42,534 nucleotides of DNA from Myxococcales bacterium (GCA_009692505.1 SHZC01000015.1:1-42534); one strand, 5' to 3'. Counted from the stretch's first letter, positions 1 to 8,220 are shown. Notes: generated by a model not told the origin, from the letters alone. Program-made: numbers and translations.

Positions 1-2
1 GC

Positions 3-764
3 TTGGAGCCCATGGTTCGGGGCTCAGCGTCCATCATCCGCCTTGACACGGACGGCTTGGCCAACGCCGCCTCCAACTCCACGGTCGATGAGCCCATGTC
101 TGCGCCCTTTGAGGCCGACGCCATGGCTCGGAGCGTCGACGAGTCGATGACCAGCGGGGAAATAAGTCCGGGTGAGCTGACTGAGGCCTCGATCGACGGC
201 GTCGCCGACTCGGTCGCGGATGATGACTCGACGATCATCGAAGGTGGTCGTTCGGCGCCTGGGGCCGAGCTGAAGACCTCGGTCCTCCAGCCCGTCTTGA
301 GGCTGGACACCACGGTGCCTCCGGCCCCCCCGGTCAACCGGGTCCAGTTCGCCGTGGAGGGTGGGGTGCACACCGCGATCACGCGGGGGGATGTCGACCG
401 TGCCGTAGACGCGGCGGCTGAGTCCGCGCGTGTCAGCCGAGCGGTGGGTCAGACCGATGTTGAGGCTGCCGGGCTCGGGGCAGTTGCAGCGATCCCTACT
501 CCGGGGGCAGTTGCACCGAGCCCTGCTCCGGGGGCAGTTGCAGCGAGCCCTACTCCGGGGGCAGTTGCCCCTTTGGGGGGGGCGGGCCAAGCCGTCATTA
601 CGGGCGCGCCGCGGAGAGCCAGCGGGACCATGCAGGTCCAGCGGACGAGCGCCGTCACGAGCGCCGCCCTGGCACCGTCGACCGCCGCTCGGACCCGTTG
701 GATCGCGGTCGGAGCCCTGCTCGCCGCCAGCCTCGGCGCCGTCGTTGCGCACTTCATGATGTGA
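3..764 (+). CDS. C-terminal part of a tail-anchored Pro/Ala-rich protein (5' end outside window)
   Basis: The frame is open from the left edge of the window, so the true start probably lies upstream and only about the last 253 residues are seen. The visible part is low-complexity and acidic, then Pro/Ala-rich. It ends in one hydrophobic segment of about 18 residues (roughly residues 233-251) that finishes with His-Phe-Met-Met at the very C-terminus, which looks like a tail anchor. A 27-base tandem repeat encodes a repeated Pro-Gly-Ala-Val-Ala unit around residues 160-190. The stop codon overlaps the GTG of the next gene. No domain can be recognised in this part. It could be the linker and membrane anchor of a signalling protein such as a Ser/Thr kinase, but nothing here shows that. 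The opposite strand is also open, but lacks a comparable protein signature. Confidence 0.6.
   Translation: MEPMVRGSASIIRLDTDGLANAASNSTVDEPMSAPFEADAMARSVDESMTSGEISPGELTEASIDGVADSVADDDSTIIEGGRSAPGAELKTSVLQPVLRLDTTVPPAPPVNRVQFAVEGGVHTAITRGDVDRAVDAAAESARVSRAVGQTDVEAAGLGAVAAIPTPGAVAPSPAPGAVAASPTPGAVAPLGGAGQAVITGAPRRASGTMQVQRTSAVTSAALAPSTAARTRWIAVGALLAASLGAVVAHFMM
489..569 (+). repeat. 27-base tandem repeat, three full copies
   Basis: Three near-identical 27-base units at 489-515, 516-542 and 543-569 each contain a CGGGGGCAGTTGC core and differ at a few bases. A fourth, diverged partial copy lies just upstream at about 462-488. The period is a multiple of three, so the reading frame of the surrounding gene is kept and the repeat encodes a 9-residue Pro/Ala-rich linker unit. 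Copy number could vary between strains without breaking the frame. Confidence 0.85.
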
Positions 765-1744
765 CGGACGGCGTGTCGGTGGGCGCGGGTCGATTTGCTC
801 CGACCCCGACAGGCCGCCTGCATTTGGGCAACGCGAGGACGGCGTTACTCGCGTGGCTCTGGGCGAGGCGGCACGGCCTCCGCACGGTGCTTCGCATGGA
901 GGACCTCGATCCGCTCGCCGTCCCTCCGGGCTGCGTCGCGCGGATCTACGCCGATCTCGACTGGCTCGGCCTGACCTACGACGAAGAGCCGCGGTGGGGC
1001 GGGCCTCTCGGTCCCTACCAGCAGAGCGAGCGGGCCGCGCTGTACGATGGCGCGCTGGAGTCGCTCAACGCGATGGGCCTGCTCTACGCCTGCGCCTGCT
1101 CCCGTAAGGAGGTCCTCCAGTCGACGCAGGCACCCCACGCCCACGATGAAGGGCCGATCTACCCGGGCACTTGTCGGCCCGTGTCTGGCCCGCGGTCGCG
1201 CCTCGAACTCCTTGATCTGCCTCGTATCGGAGGCAGGCGGCCCGCGCTTCGGATCGATGTCGCTCGGGCCCTCGAGCGGCTCGGCATCCAAACCGTTCGC
1301 TTCGAAGATCAGGTGCGCGGCTCGGTCGAGCTCGACGTTTCAAAGGATCTCGGCGACTTCGTCGTTCGCCGCGCCGATGGCCTCGCCGCCTATCAAGTGG
1401 CCTGCGCTTTCGACGACGACGCCATGTCCTGCACCCAGGTTCTACGGGGCAGCGACCTGGTTTTGTCCGCGGTCCGCCAGGTGCTCCTGCTCTCCCTCTG
1501 GGGGCGGCCGCTGCCTTCATACGCGCACGTCGGCCTCGTCCTGGGTCGAGACGGCGAGCGCCTCTCGAAACGCGACGACGCGCTGGCACTTGAGACTCTG
1601 CGGACCTCGGGCTTGGCGGCTACGGACGTCCGTCGACGCCTGACGGGCGGCCTTGGGTTGCCGGACACAGGCGACCTCGCCGCCCTCGTCGCCGGCTTCG
1701 AGGTCGGACCCAACCTCGCCCCCGATGTGCGGCTCGAGGGCTGA
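761..1744 (+). CDS. gluQ: glutamyl-Q tRNA(Asp) synthetase
   Basis: GluQ-RS is a shortened paralogue of glutamyl-tRNA synthetase without the anticodon-binding domain. It attaches glutamate to the queuosine of tRNA(Asp). This 327-residue protein has the class I signature region FAPTPTGRLHLGN near the N-terminus and LSKRD as the KMSKR-type loop near residue 265. It also has the zinc pattern typical of GluQ-RS: CACS followed by a YPGTC segment, that is C-x-C and Y-x3-C. The length (about 300 residues, ending soon after the KMSKR loop) excludes a full GltX. The GTG at 761 overlaps the upstream stop and gives an N-terminus MTDG, matching how E. coli GluQ-RS begins; GTG at 773 is an alternative. The function is well supported by motifs. 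Queuosine genes are not in the window. Confidence 0.88.
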   Translation: MTDGVSVGAGRFAPTPTGRLHLGNARTALLAWLWARRHGLRTVLRMEDLDPLAVPPGCVARIYADLDWLGLTYDEEPRWGGPLGPYQQSERAALYDGALESLNAMGLLYACACSRKEVLQSTQAPHAHDEGPIYPGTCRPVSGPRSRLELLDLPRIGGRRPALRIDVARALERLGIQTVRFEDQVRGSVELDVSKDLGDFVVRRADGLAAYQVACAFDDDAMSCTQVLRGSDLVLSAVRQVLLLSLWGRPLPSYAHVGLVLGRDGERLSKRDDALALETLRTSGLAATDVRRRLTGGLGLPDTGDLAALVAGFEVGPNLAPDVRLEG

Positions 1745-1801
1745 TCTTATCTCTCTTCGACTTGCCAGCTTCCGACGCGGAGTGGCGATTGAGCGGCTCG
1801 C

Positions 1802-2341
1802 TCAGCCCATGTTCGCCGCGGCGAAGTCCCAGTTCACGAGCTTGTCGAAGAAGGTCTGAACGAACTTCGCGCGGAGGTTCTGGTAGTCGAGGTAGTAGGC
1901 GTGCTCCCAGACGTCGACCGTCAGGAGGGCGGTCTGCGTGGGGGTCGTCAGGGGCGTGCCCGCGCCGGTCGTATTGACGATCTTCAAGGCGCCGCCTTCT
2001 TCGACCAGCCAGGTCCAGCCGCTGCCGAAGTTGCCGAGCGCGGACGCCGCGAGCTTGCTGGTCGGGGCGCCACCGCCGTTGGGCTTCATGCTGTTCCAGA
2101 AGAACGTGTGGTTCCAGATCTGTGCGGACTGGTTAAAGAGCCCCGCTTGGCCGCGCTCGACGGCAGTCCGGATGATCGTCTCGAGGGAGGCCTCGGCGAG
2201 GTCGGTCCCGGCGATCAGCTCATTGGTCTTGTCGACGTAGGCCTTGTGGTGCTTGCCGTGGTGGAAGCTTAGGGTCCGGGCCGAGTAGTGGGGCTCGAGG
2301 GCGTCTTGGGAATAAGGCAGGGCGGGAAGTTCAAAGGCAAT
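1802..2341 (-). CDS. sodB: Fe-type superoxide dismutase with an internal deletion and a possible ATT start
   Basis: Superoxide dismutase converts superoxide to hydrogen peroxide and oxygen. All four metal ligands are present: the His in SFHHGKHH, the His in WNHTFFWN, and Asp and His in DVWEHAYY. The Gln in SAQIWNH is the Fe-type second-shell residue. Homology to SodB starts at an ATT codon (2341) that sits where the family has Met (AFELPALPY follows). GGAGAG at 2346-2351 is well placed for it. An in-frame TTG at 2353 is the conventional alternative and adds four residues. The protein is 179 residues rather than about 193. Between PTSK and NFGSGW only 7 residues are found where E. coli SodB has 25, so an alpha-helix of about 18 residues is missing without a frameshift. 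Whether the enzyme still folds is unclear. It is convergent with gluQ, and the 57-base gap shows no clear terminator. Confidence 0.85.
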   Translation of the reverse strand: MAFELPALPYSQDALEPHYSARTLSFHHGKHHKAYVDKTNELIAGTDLAEASLETIIRTAVERGQAGLFNQSAQIWNHTFFWNSMKPNGGGAPTSKLAASALGNFGSGWTWLVEEGGALKIVNTTGAGTPLTTPTQTALLTVDVWEHAYYLDYQNLRAKFVQTFFDKLVNWDFAAANMG

Positions 2342-2477
2342 GGGTCTCTCCAATTCAAAAGGGGGGTGTAAGCGCGGTGAGGCGACGCCGTTTAGTTGGG
2401 TCGTGATGGACGACCATGGCGAGCGCCGCTTCTGGCTGCTATGAGACACGCCAAAACACTTGGGGAATTCGCCGACA

Positions 2478-2915
2478 ATGGACACGCTTCGAACGATTCA
2501 CGGCCACAATAAGTTCCTGGTGCTGCTGCTTCTCGCGGTCACGCTCGTCCGACTGCTGACGACGTGGCTGGGGAAGAAGGACTACGGCAAGCTGGACCGC
2601 GCGCTCTACGGCGCGACCTTGGGCTTCGTGGGCTTGCAGGTCCTCGCGGGCGTGGCCCTTATCATCTCGTTGGGCTTCGGTCCGCCTCACCGCATGGAGC
2701 ACCTCGGCATCATGCTCATCGCCTATGCGACGCTGCATGTGCCCTTGCGCTTCAAGGCGCGGCCCGGACCTGAGCGCGCGCGGATCGGCGTCACCTGCAT
2801 CGCGCTCGCGGCGGCACTGATCGGCCTCGGCCTCTTCCGCCTGCCGTTCCCATTTTTTCCCGGCAAGGCACCCGCACCCGCACCCGCACCGGCCAGCACC
2901 ACGCCCACCCACTAA
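2478..2915 (+). CDS. small four-helix membrane protein
   Basis: This 145-residue protein starts at ATG 2478 (an upstream in-frame TTG at 2460 has no ribosome site). It has four predicted membrane helices at roughly residues 10-28, 44-66, 72-90 and 100-125. The pattern is an N-terminal His-x-His before helix 1, a second His-Arg pair before helix 3 and a further His in that helix. This resembles small 4-TM proteins sometimes annotated as cytochrome b-like in other phyla, but the residues seen here do not prove haem binding. The C-terminus is an Ala-Pro repeat encoded by GCACCC hexanucleotide units at 2868-2890. It is divergent from the superoxide dismutase gene, with about 135 bases between the starts. 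No function is assigned. Confidence 0.7.
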   Translation: MDTLRTIHGHNKFLVLLLLAVTLVRLLTTWLGKKDYGKLDRALYGATLGFVGLQVLAGVALIISLGFGPPHRMEHLGIMLIAYATLHVPLRFKARPGPERARIGVTCIALAAALIGLGLFRLPFPFFPGKAPAPAPAPASTTPTH

Positions 2916-2951
2916 CATCCGAGAAGAGCCGGAAAACCATCGTCGTCTCCT

Positions 2952-3167
2952 GTGCGTGTCGTCAGCACAGGAGCGTTGCAGGGGGCGGGCGGCGTCTTTG
3001 TGGGCACCCATGAACTGACCCTGGGCGCCGATAACGCGGGGCAGAGCAACCGCCTCAACGGCGCGCTCGACGGCTGGGGATTGTGGCCGTGGGCGCTGAC
3101 GGAGCAGGAGAGCTTGCAGTTGTGGAACGGGGGTCAAGGCTTCGAGCCTGACTTCGGACCGCCCTGA
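2952..3167 (+). pseudogene. remnant of a LamG/concanavalin-like domain gene (C-terminal fragment)
   Basis: The 71-codon frame encodes a segment with the pattern typical of the end of a LamG-type lectin-like domain: LGADNAG, then NGALDGWGLWPWALT, then LWNGGQG. In whole proteins this block ends a jelly-roll domain of about 150-200 residues. Here the upstream half, a signal peptide and a ribosome site are all absent, so it appears to be the surviving 3' end of a larger secreted or surface protein gene. It lies between a membrane protein gene and the inositol operon, a likely deletion scar. A short real protein cannot be excluded. Confidence 0.5.
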
Positions 3168-3173
3168 GCAAGC

Positions 3174-4622
3174 TCAGGCGACGTTTTGTGACGTCTCGTC
3201 GTTCTCGCGTCGCCCCGCTGCGGCCTCGCTGATGGCCGTGAGTGTCCACTGGACGAAGATCAGGGTGACCGTCACGAAGCTCATCAAGACCGCGAACTTC
3301 GAGAGGCCTGCCAAGACCAGCACCATGAGGGCGAGGGCGTAGAAGTCGCGCCGCGCCATGAACTCGACGCGCTCGCAGAACCGCGCGAAGAGGTTCTTCT
3401 CGCCCTTCTGAAATGACCACTCGAGCGCGAGGTGCGTGCCCTTGCCGCTGGCGATCAGCTTCTTGTAGAGCAGACCGGCCACGAACCAGCCGATCACAAA
3501 CGACCCGACGCCGAGGTTGAGCCAGAGCTTCTCGCCGCTGAGGCGGTACATCGCGAAGCCCAAGGCGAGCTGATAGCCGAGGTTGATGACGTCGTCGGAG
3601 ATCGTGTCGAACCACTCTCCCGTGGACGAGTGCAGGAACTTCAGGCGGGCGATCTCGCCATCGCAGCCGTCGATCATCGACGAGACCTGATAGAGCACGG
3701 CACCCAGAGCCAGCAGCCACAAGGACGCGGGCGTGACCATTGCCGTCACCACGGCGGCCGCGATCCCCAGGACCAGGCCTAAGGCGGTCATGTGGTTGGG
3801 CACGATCGAGGTGTTCATCACCAGCCGCGTCAGGGTCTTGCTGAAGCGGCGGTTGATGTGGCGGCTGACCGGCCCGTCCGACTTCTTGGTGAGCGAGGCG
3901 AAGAGGACCTGCTCGGCGATCTTGCGCGAGGGCAGATCGTCGACGTCCTGCCACCAAGCGTCGCCGATGTCGGCCACGCGTGCTTTGCCCGACCGCGCGA
4001 GCGTCTGGACGCCCTCGGACAGAGAGGCATCGCCGTTCTGCTCGTAGAAGCTCGAGAGCGCGTCGAACAAGGCCGGGTCGCAGCGGAAGACGCCGGTGTC
4101 CACCGCGTCGAAGTCGGTCAGCGCCTTGCCGATCTCGGCGATGCTCTCGCGGTCGCCGATCTTGACCTTCGTGGCGTCGTCCATGTCGAAGATGGTATCG
4201 AGCTTGCGGTCGACCGCGAGGACCAGACCTCCACGGGCCGGCTCGCGCTGGAGCTTCTGGAAGATCGCGCGATCCACGATGTGGTCGGCCATCATCAGGA
4301 AGAACTCACCGCGAATGTGCGGCCGGGCGCAGAGCACGCTCACGCCATTCTTCAGGGTGTACCGCTCGTTCTTTACGAACGTGATGTCGAGGTCCGAGAG
4401 CGCGGGGTTGCCCGCGACGGTCGCCTGCACGAGCTCGCCGGCGAAGCCCGTGACGATGACGAACTTCTTCACCCCGCCGGCCTTGGCCGTGAGGATCGTC
4501 CGCTCGATGAGGGTCAGCCCGCCGACCCGGACGAGCGGTTTCGGCAGGGGCTGCTCGTTGCTCCGGATGCGGCTCCCGAGCCCTGCCGCAAGAATGACCG
4601 CCTGTTCGACATGGGTAGACAT
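3174..4622 (-). CDS. fused inositol-1-phosphate cytidylyltransferase / CDP-inositol:inositol-phosphate transferase (IPCT-DIPPS type)
   Basis: The 482-residue protein has two domains. Residues about 1-235 form a nucleotidyltransferase (LAAGLGSRIR, then PKPL), which in this family makes CDP-inositol from CTP and inositol-1-phosphate. Residues about 260-460 are a membrane CDP-alcohol phosphotransferase with the full motif DGCDGEIAR, x8, G-x3-D-x3-D. The same fusion is the known di-myo-inositol-phosphate-phosphate synthase of hyperthermophiles, where the product becomes a compatible solute. In a mesophile-like genome the acceptor could instead be a lipid, giving a phosphoinositol lipid. It starts two bases after the stop of the inositol-phosphate synthase gene, and its ribosome site lies inside that gene's end, so translation is probably coupled. 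The later phosphatase is not found nearby. The domain calls are firm; the exact acceptor is not known. Confidence 0.85.
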   Translation of the reverse strand: MSTHVEQAVILAAGLGSRIRSNEQPLPKPLVRVGGLTLIERTILTAKAGGVKKFVIVTGFAGELVQATVAGNPALSDLDITFVKNERYTLKNGVSVLCARPHIRGEFFLMMADHIVDRAIFQKLQREPARGGLVLAVDRKLDTIFDMDDATKVKIGDRESIAEIGKALTDFDAVDTGVFRCDPALFDALSSFYEQNGDASLSEGVQTLARSGKARVADIGDAWWQDVDDLPSRKIAEQVLFASLTKKSDGPVSRHINRRFSKTLTRLVMNTSIVPNHMTALGLVLGIAAAVVTAMVTPASLWLLALGAVLYQVSSMIDGCDGEIARLKFLHSSTGEWFDTISDDVINLGYQLALGFAMYRLSGEKLWLNLGVGSFVIGWFVAGLLYKKLIASGKGTHLALEWSFQKGEKNLFARFCERVEFMARRDFYALALMVLVLAGLSKFAVLMSFVTVTLIFVQWTLTAISEAAAGRRENDETSQNVA

Positions 4623-4624
4623 AT

Positions 4625-5953
4625 TCAGACGTTCCCTTCATCGTAGTATTCGACCCCGAGATGCGTAATGAGCTCCTCGCCCATCATGTATCGGAGATTG
4701 TTTTTCAGTTTCGTCAGCTGAATGAACAGATCGTGCTCCGGATAGACCTGAGGCGAGGTCATCGGGCTCTTCCAGTAGAAGGAGAGCCACTCCTGCACGC
4801 CTTTTCGACCCGCTCGCTGCGCCAGATCATGAAAGAGCGCGAGATCGAGCACGATCGGGGCCGCCAGGATGGAGTCCCGGCACAAGAAGTCGACCTTGAT
4901 CTGCATGGGGTAGCCGAGCCACCCGAAGATGTCGATGTTGTCCCAGCCCTCCTTGGAGTCACCCCGCGGCGGGTAATAGTTGATCCGCACCGCGTGGTAG
5001 AGGTTGCCGTAGAGCTCGGGGTAGAGCTCGGGCTGCAAGATCGTGTCGAGCACGCCGAGCTTCGTCTTCTCCTTGGCCTTGAACGAGTCGGGATCCTCGA
5101 GGACCTCGCCGTCGCGGTTGCCGAGGATATTGGTCGAAAACCACCCCGCGACGCCGAGCATGCGGGCCTTGAACATCGGGGCGAGCACGGTCTTGACCAT
5201 GGTCTGGCCGGTCTTGAAGTCCTTGCCTCCGACGGGCACGCCGTTCTTCAAGGCGAGCTCAAGCAGCGCGGGCGTGTCGGCGGCCCAGCTCGGCGTCCCG
5301 TTGGCGTAGGGCAGACCCTCCATCAGGGCGGAGTACGCGTACACCATCGAGGGGCTGATATTGGAGTCGTTTTCATCCAAGCCCCGCTCGAAGGCCTCGA
5401 GGGTCTGATGCACCGGCAGAAGCTCGGCGTAGACCTCGGTGCTCGAGCAGTTCACGACGACGCAACGCTCAAGGTCGTTGAGCTTTTTGAAGTCGCGGAT
5501 GTCCTGGCGCAGGGCGTTGGCCCAGTCGCGGCGGCCACCCGGCTTGATGTGCGTCCCGTTGAGCCGCCGGACGTAGTTTTGGTCGAACGCGCCGGGCATG
5601 GGCCGGATCTCGCGCAGGCCCGACTCGAGCTTCTCGAGGAGAGAGGCTTCGAGCACCTTGGCGTGGGCGCAGGCCTCATAGAGGTCGCCACCGAAGATGT
5701 CCCAACCGCCGAAGACGAGGCCGTCGAGGGGCGTGAGCGGGACGAAGTCGCGGATGAGCGGGTTGCGGTTGTCCGTGCGCTTGCCCAGACGAATGTGGCT
5801 GAGCTGGGTCAGCGATCCGAAGGGCTGGCCGAGGCCTTGGCGGACGGCGAGCACGCCGGCGACGACGGTGCTGGCTACGGCACCCATACCCTGAAGGAGG
5901 ATGCCCATACGAGGCGCGGCGGGGGTCGGGATCTGGCGTTTTGAGGCGGTCAT
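4625..5953 (-). CDS. ino1: myo-inositol-1-phosphate synthase
   Basis: This cytoplasmic NAD-dependent enzyme cyclises glucose 6-phosphate to 1L-myo-inositol 1-phosphate. The 442-residue product has the family landmarks. They are a glycine-rich NAD-binding start (GILLQGMGAVAST), a GGWDIFG block, the VVVNCSSTE strand end, the VPVGGKDFKTGQT loop with its catalytic Lys, and the FSTNILGNRDG segment with more conserved Lys residues downstream (KEKTKLG). ATG 5953 was chosen because the family starts shortly before the nucleotide fold; the frame is open further upstream but into the next gene. It supplies the substrate of the next gene, 2 bases downstream, and follows a small membrane protein gene by 17 bases, which makes a three-gene operon. 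Confidence 0.9.
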   Translation of the reverse strand: MTASKRQIPTPAAPRMGILLQGMGAVASTVVAGVLAVRQGLGQPFGSLTQLSHIRLGKRTDNRNPLIRDFVPLTPLDGLVFGGWDIFGGDLYEACAHAKVLEASLLEKLESGLREIRPMPGAFDQNYVRRLNGTHIKPGGRRDWANALRQDIRDFKKLNDLERCVVVNCSSTEVYAELLPVHQTLEAFERGLDENDSNISPSMVYAYSALMEGLPYANGTPSWAADTPALLELALKNGVPVGGKDFKTGQTMVKTVLAPMFKARMLGVAGWFSTNILGNRDGEVLEDPDSFKAKEKTKLGVLDTILQPELYPELYGNLYHAVRINYYPPRGDSKEGWDNIDIFGWLGYPMQIKVDFLCRDSILAAPIVLDLALFHDLAQRAGRKGVQEWLSFYWKSPMTSPQVYPEHDLFIQLTKLKNNLRYMMGEELITHLGVEYYDEGNV

Positions 5954-5970
5954 AACCGGCCCAAGAGCAG

Positions 5971-6363
5971 CTATCGTGCCAGCGGATCGAGATCGGGCGG
6001 CGGACGTCTTGAATACAGACAAAATACTGACAATGAGGCGAGGGCGCAGACGAAGAGAAACGTGAGGTGAGTCTGAGGGAAGGCTGGCGGGATTCGGATC
6101 CACAGCAGGAGGACCAACGCCAGGTCGGTCGCCCACCAGAGGCAAAGGCCCGGGCGCAGGGCGGGTCGTCTCAATGAGCCGAGCGTCGCCAGGGCACGCA
6201 CCGCCATGAGCAGGCCGAGCGCCTGAGTCGGCTCGAACAGCACCGTGCGCGAGAGGGGGGCGAGCACCTCATGCCACAGGGCGGGGGAGTAGACGCCAAG
6301 CAGGCCGAGCACGAGGCTGCCCGTGGCGGAGAGGGTGAGCAGCGCGGCGCGGCGGCGGTCCAT
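5971..6363 (-). CDS. small membrane protein, first gene of the inositol operon
   Basis: The 130-residue product begins MDRRR and has about four hydrophobic helices (approximately residues 7-25, 44-62, 72-90 and 98-116). It ends in a short polar tail with Pro and Asp. I recognise no family. It ends 17 bases before the inositol-phosphate synthase start, on the same strand, so it is likely co-transcribed. A role in handling or moving the inositol product or its lipid is only a guess from context. It is divergent from the MopE-type lipoprotein gene. The roughly 75 bases between the two starts must hold the promoters of both, but I see no clear consensus hexamers there. Confidence 0.65.
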   Translation of the reverse strand: MDRRRAALLTLSATGSLVLGLLGVYSPALWHEVLAPLSRTVLFEPTQALGLLMAVRALATLGSLRRPALRPGLCLWWATDLALVLLLWIRIPPAFPQTHLTFLFVCALASLSVFCLYSRRPPPDLDPLAR

Positions 6364-6438
6364 ATTGGGGCGGGGCCATACTTCAGTCTTGACGGTGACG
6401 CCTAGAAAATTGAGGCCGCTTGCGCCAAACTCCGGGCC

Positions 6439-8220
6439 GTGAAGCCTTCAAGCGGTGGAGAGTCGAGCGGCCGACCCCCAAGGGTCGAGGTGACCATCAT
6501 GCTCGCCGGGGTGTTGGCCCTGGTCGCCTCATGCGCGCCGGTGCTTGAGCAGGCCTGCGATACCGACCACGACTGCGCCGCCGGTCAGCAATGCTACCTG
6601 GCCCTCTGTTCCGGGCCGGATGCGCGCCGGTACCCGGTTGATGCTGTGGGGAATGTCCTTGACCTCTTGAGCCCGGCGGACCGAGGCGTCCCGGACGCGA
6701 TTGGCGAGCTGACCGTCGAAGTCGACGCGGTCGCGATTGATGCCTGTGTGTCTGCCGTTGAGGTCTGCAACAGGGCCGACGACGACTGCGACGGCCAGAT
6801 CGATGAGGGGCTGCCGAAGGTGACGGTCTACATGGACGCGGACGGGGACGGCTTCGGGGCGGCGGTCCCGGCGCTCGAGGATTCGTGCCTGCGTGACGGC
6901 CTCGCGGGCGTCGGCGGGGACTGCGCCGACGACGACCGCCTCCGCTTCCCGGAGGCCACCGAGGTCTGTGACGGAGTCGATCAGAACTGCGACGGTGAAC
7001 GCGACCCGAGCGAGGCGGACGGCACCGCGCTCCCCTCCCTGTGTGACTTCCCTCACGCCAGCGCCCGGTGCGACGGCGAGAAGTGCGCGGAGTTCCGGTG
7101 CGACCAGGGGCGCATAGACGCCAACGAAGACGAGTCGGACGGCTGCGAGCGCGGCTGCGATGGCCTGGCGATCGGCCGGACGCTGGACGTGACATGGGTG
7201 ATCTCGGCCCCGGCCCTCGCCGTCGGCTCCAATGGTGTGATCGCCTATCTCGCGACCGCCCGTATCGGGGTGCTGTACAGCGTGGGGTTCGTGCGCGATG
7301 AGGGTCGGGCCGGGCAAATCGCCGGTCTCCTGGCCAGGGAATCACCCTGGACGGGCGCGCTCATTGCCACCGACTCTGGCTTCCTCGCGGCGCTGAGCCG
7401 GGAGCCGAACATGGACATGCCAGCGGAGTCGACTCTCTTCAAGTGGCTTGGCGCTGGCGGCGTTCAACGCGGCGCCGCTCAGGCGACCGGCTTCTACAGC
7501 CGCGCCTCGATCGCGGCGCGTCCGGTCGCTGGGACCGAGGCGGTCCTCGCGGTTTATGAGCATGATGTGGACAGCAGCATCGGTGGGTACTGCGTCCTCG
7601 GGCCGATGGGCTCACGCGTGTTGCTCATGCCGGGGGACGGCTCGCCGCTGCCTCTCACCTCCTCCGCCACGCCCGTCGTAGGTGGCTTTAGCGACGGCTT
7701 TCTCCTCGCGGTCGCCGATCCCGACGGCCAGCGCTTGTACCTCCTCTTCGTCAATGAGGGCTGCCAGATCACCGCCCGCGTTGAATGGGAGGTGCAGCTC
7801 AGCGTCCTCAGCTTCGACTGCGTCACCAACGCACGCGATTTCGCCTGCGCGGCCACCGACGGCACGGGCATCGCCACGGTGGCCGGGCAGCGGGACGACC
7901 TGGAGGGCTTCGTTCTGCACGGCGAAGGGGGCTTTGTGCCCTCGGCTATCACCACGCCGCCTAGGCTCGGGGCCACCGGACGTGGCTACCTCGTCTTCTA
8001 CGGGACCGGCCCCCAGGGTGAGGTCTTGCCCATCGACTTCGACGGCACTGTAGCCGCGGGCGCGACGCCAATCTTGATGCCGACGCCGGGCTCGCGGGTG
8101 GACCGGATTGACGTCGCTCCGAACCCGAGAGGCGGGCTCGCGGTCGCCTGGGTCAACGGTCCCGAGCGAGATGCCCGCCTGCCCGGACCGGTCTCGATCG
8201 CGCACTTGAGCTGCGACTGA
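6439..8220 (+). CDS. MopE-type metal-binding lipoprotein
   Basis: The protein is 593 residues long from GTG 6439. Its N-terminus has two Arg residues, a hydrophobic stretch and a lipobox ending VASC (Cys at about residue 32), so it is probably an outer-membrane lipoprotein. A Cys-rich segment (CDTDHDC, then C-x-x-x-C) follows. Residues about 110-195 hold the MopE/PF11617-type pattern: CNRADDDCDGQIDEG, then YMDADGDGFG, then GGDCADDD, then CDGVDQNCDG. These Asp-rich Cys motifs probably bind Ca2+ or another metal. The remaining roughly 370 residues look like beta-strand repeats, as in a propeller, with no known catalytic motif. The start is uncertain because no strong ribosome site is visible (GTG 6490 is an alternative). 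Its stop overlaps the next start by one base, so the two are likely co-translated. Confidence 0.8.
   Translation: MKPSSGGESSGRPPRVEVTIMLAGVLALVASCAPVLEQACDTDHDCAAGQQCYLALCSGPDARRYPVDAVGNVLDLLSPADRGVPDAIGELTVEVDAVAIDACVSAVEVCNRADDDCDGQIDEGLPKVTVYMDADGDGFGAAVPALEDSCLRDGLAGVGGDCADDDRLRFPEATEVCDGVDQNCDGERDPSEADGTALPSLCDFPHASARCDGEKCAEFRCDQGRIDANEDESDGCERGCDGLAIGRTLDVTWVISAPALAVGSNGVIAYLATARIGVLYSVGFVRDEGRAGQIAGLLARESPWTGALIATDSGFLAALSREPNMDMPAESTLFKWLGAGGVQRGAAQATGFYSRASIAARPVAGTEAVLAVYEHDVDSSIGGYCVLGPMGSRVLLMPGDGSPLPLTSSATPVVGGFSDGFLLAVADPDGQRLYLLFVNEGCQITARVEWEVQLSVLSFDCVTNARDFACAATDGTGIATVAGQRDDLEGFVLHGEGGFVPSAITTPPRLGATGRGYLVFYGTGPQGEVLPIDFDGTVAAGATPILMPTPGSRVDRIDVAPNPRGGLAVAWVNGPERDARLPGPVSIAHLSCD

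Noticed and set aside
24..752. Long open frame on the minus strand opposite the first gene
   Set aside because: Arg/Pro/Gly-rich without domain or signal; typical antisense shadow in GC-rich DNA.
4661..5944. Open plus-strand frame of 427 codons
   Set aside because: Lies opposite inositol-phosphate synthase, which has clear family motifs.
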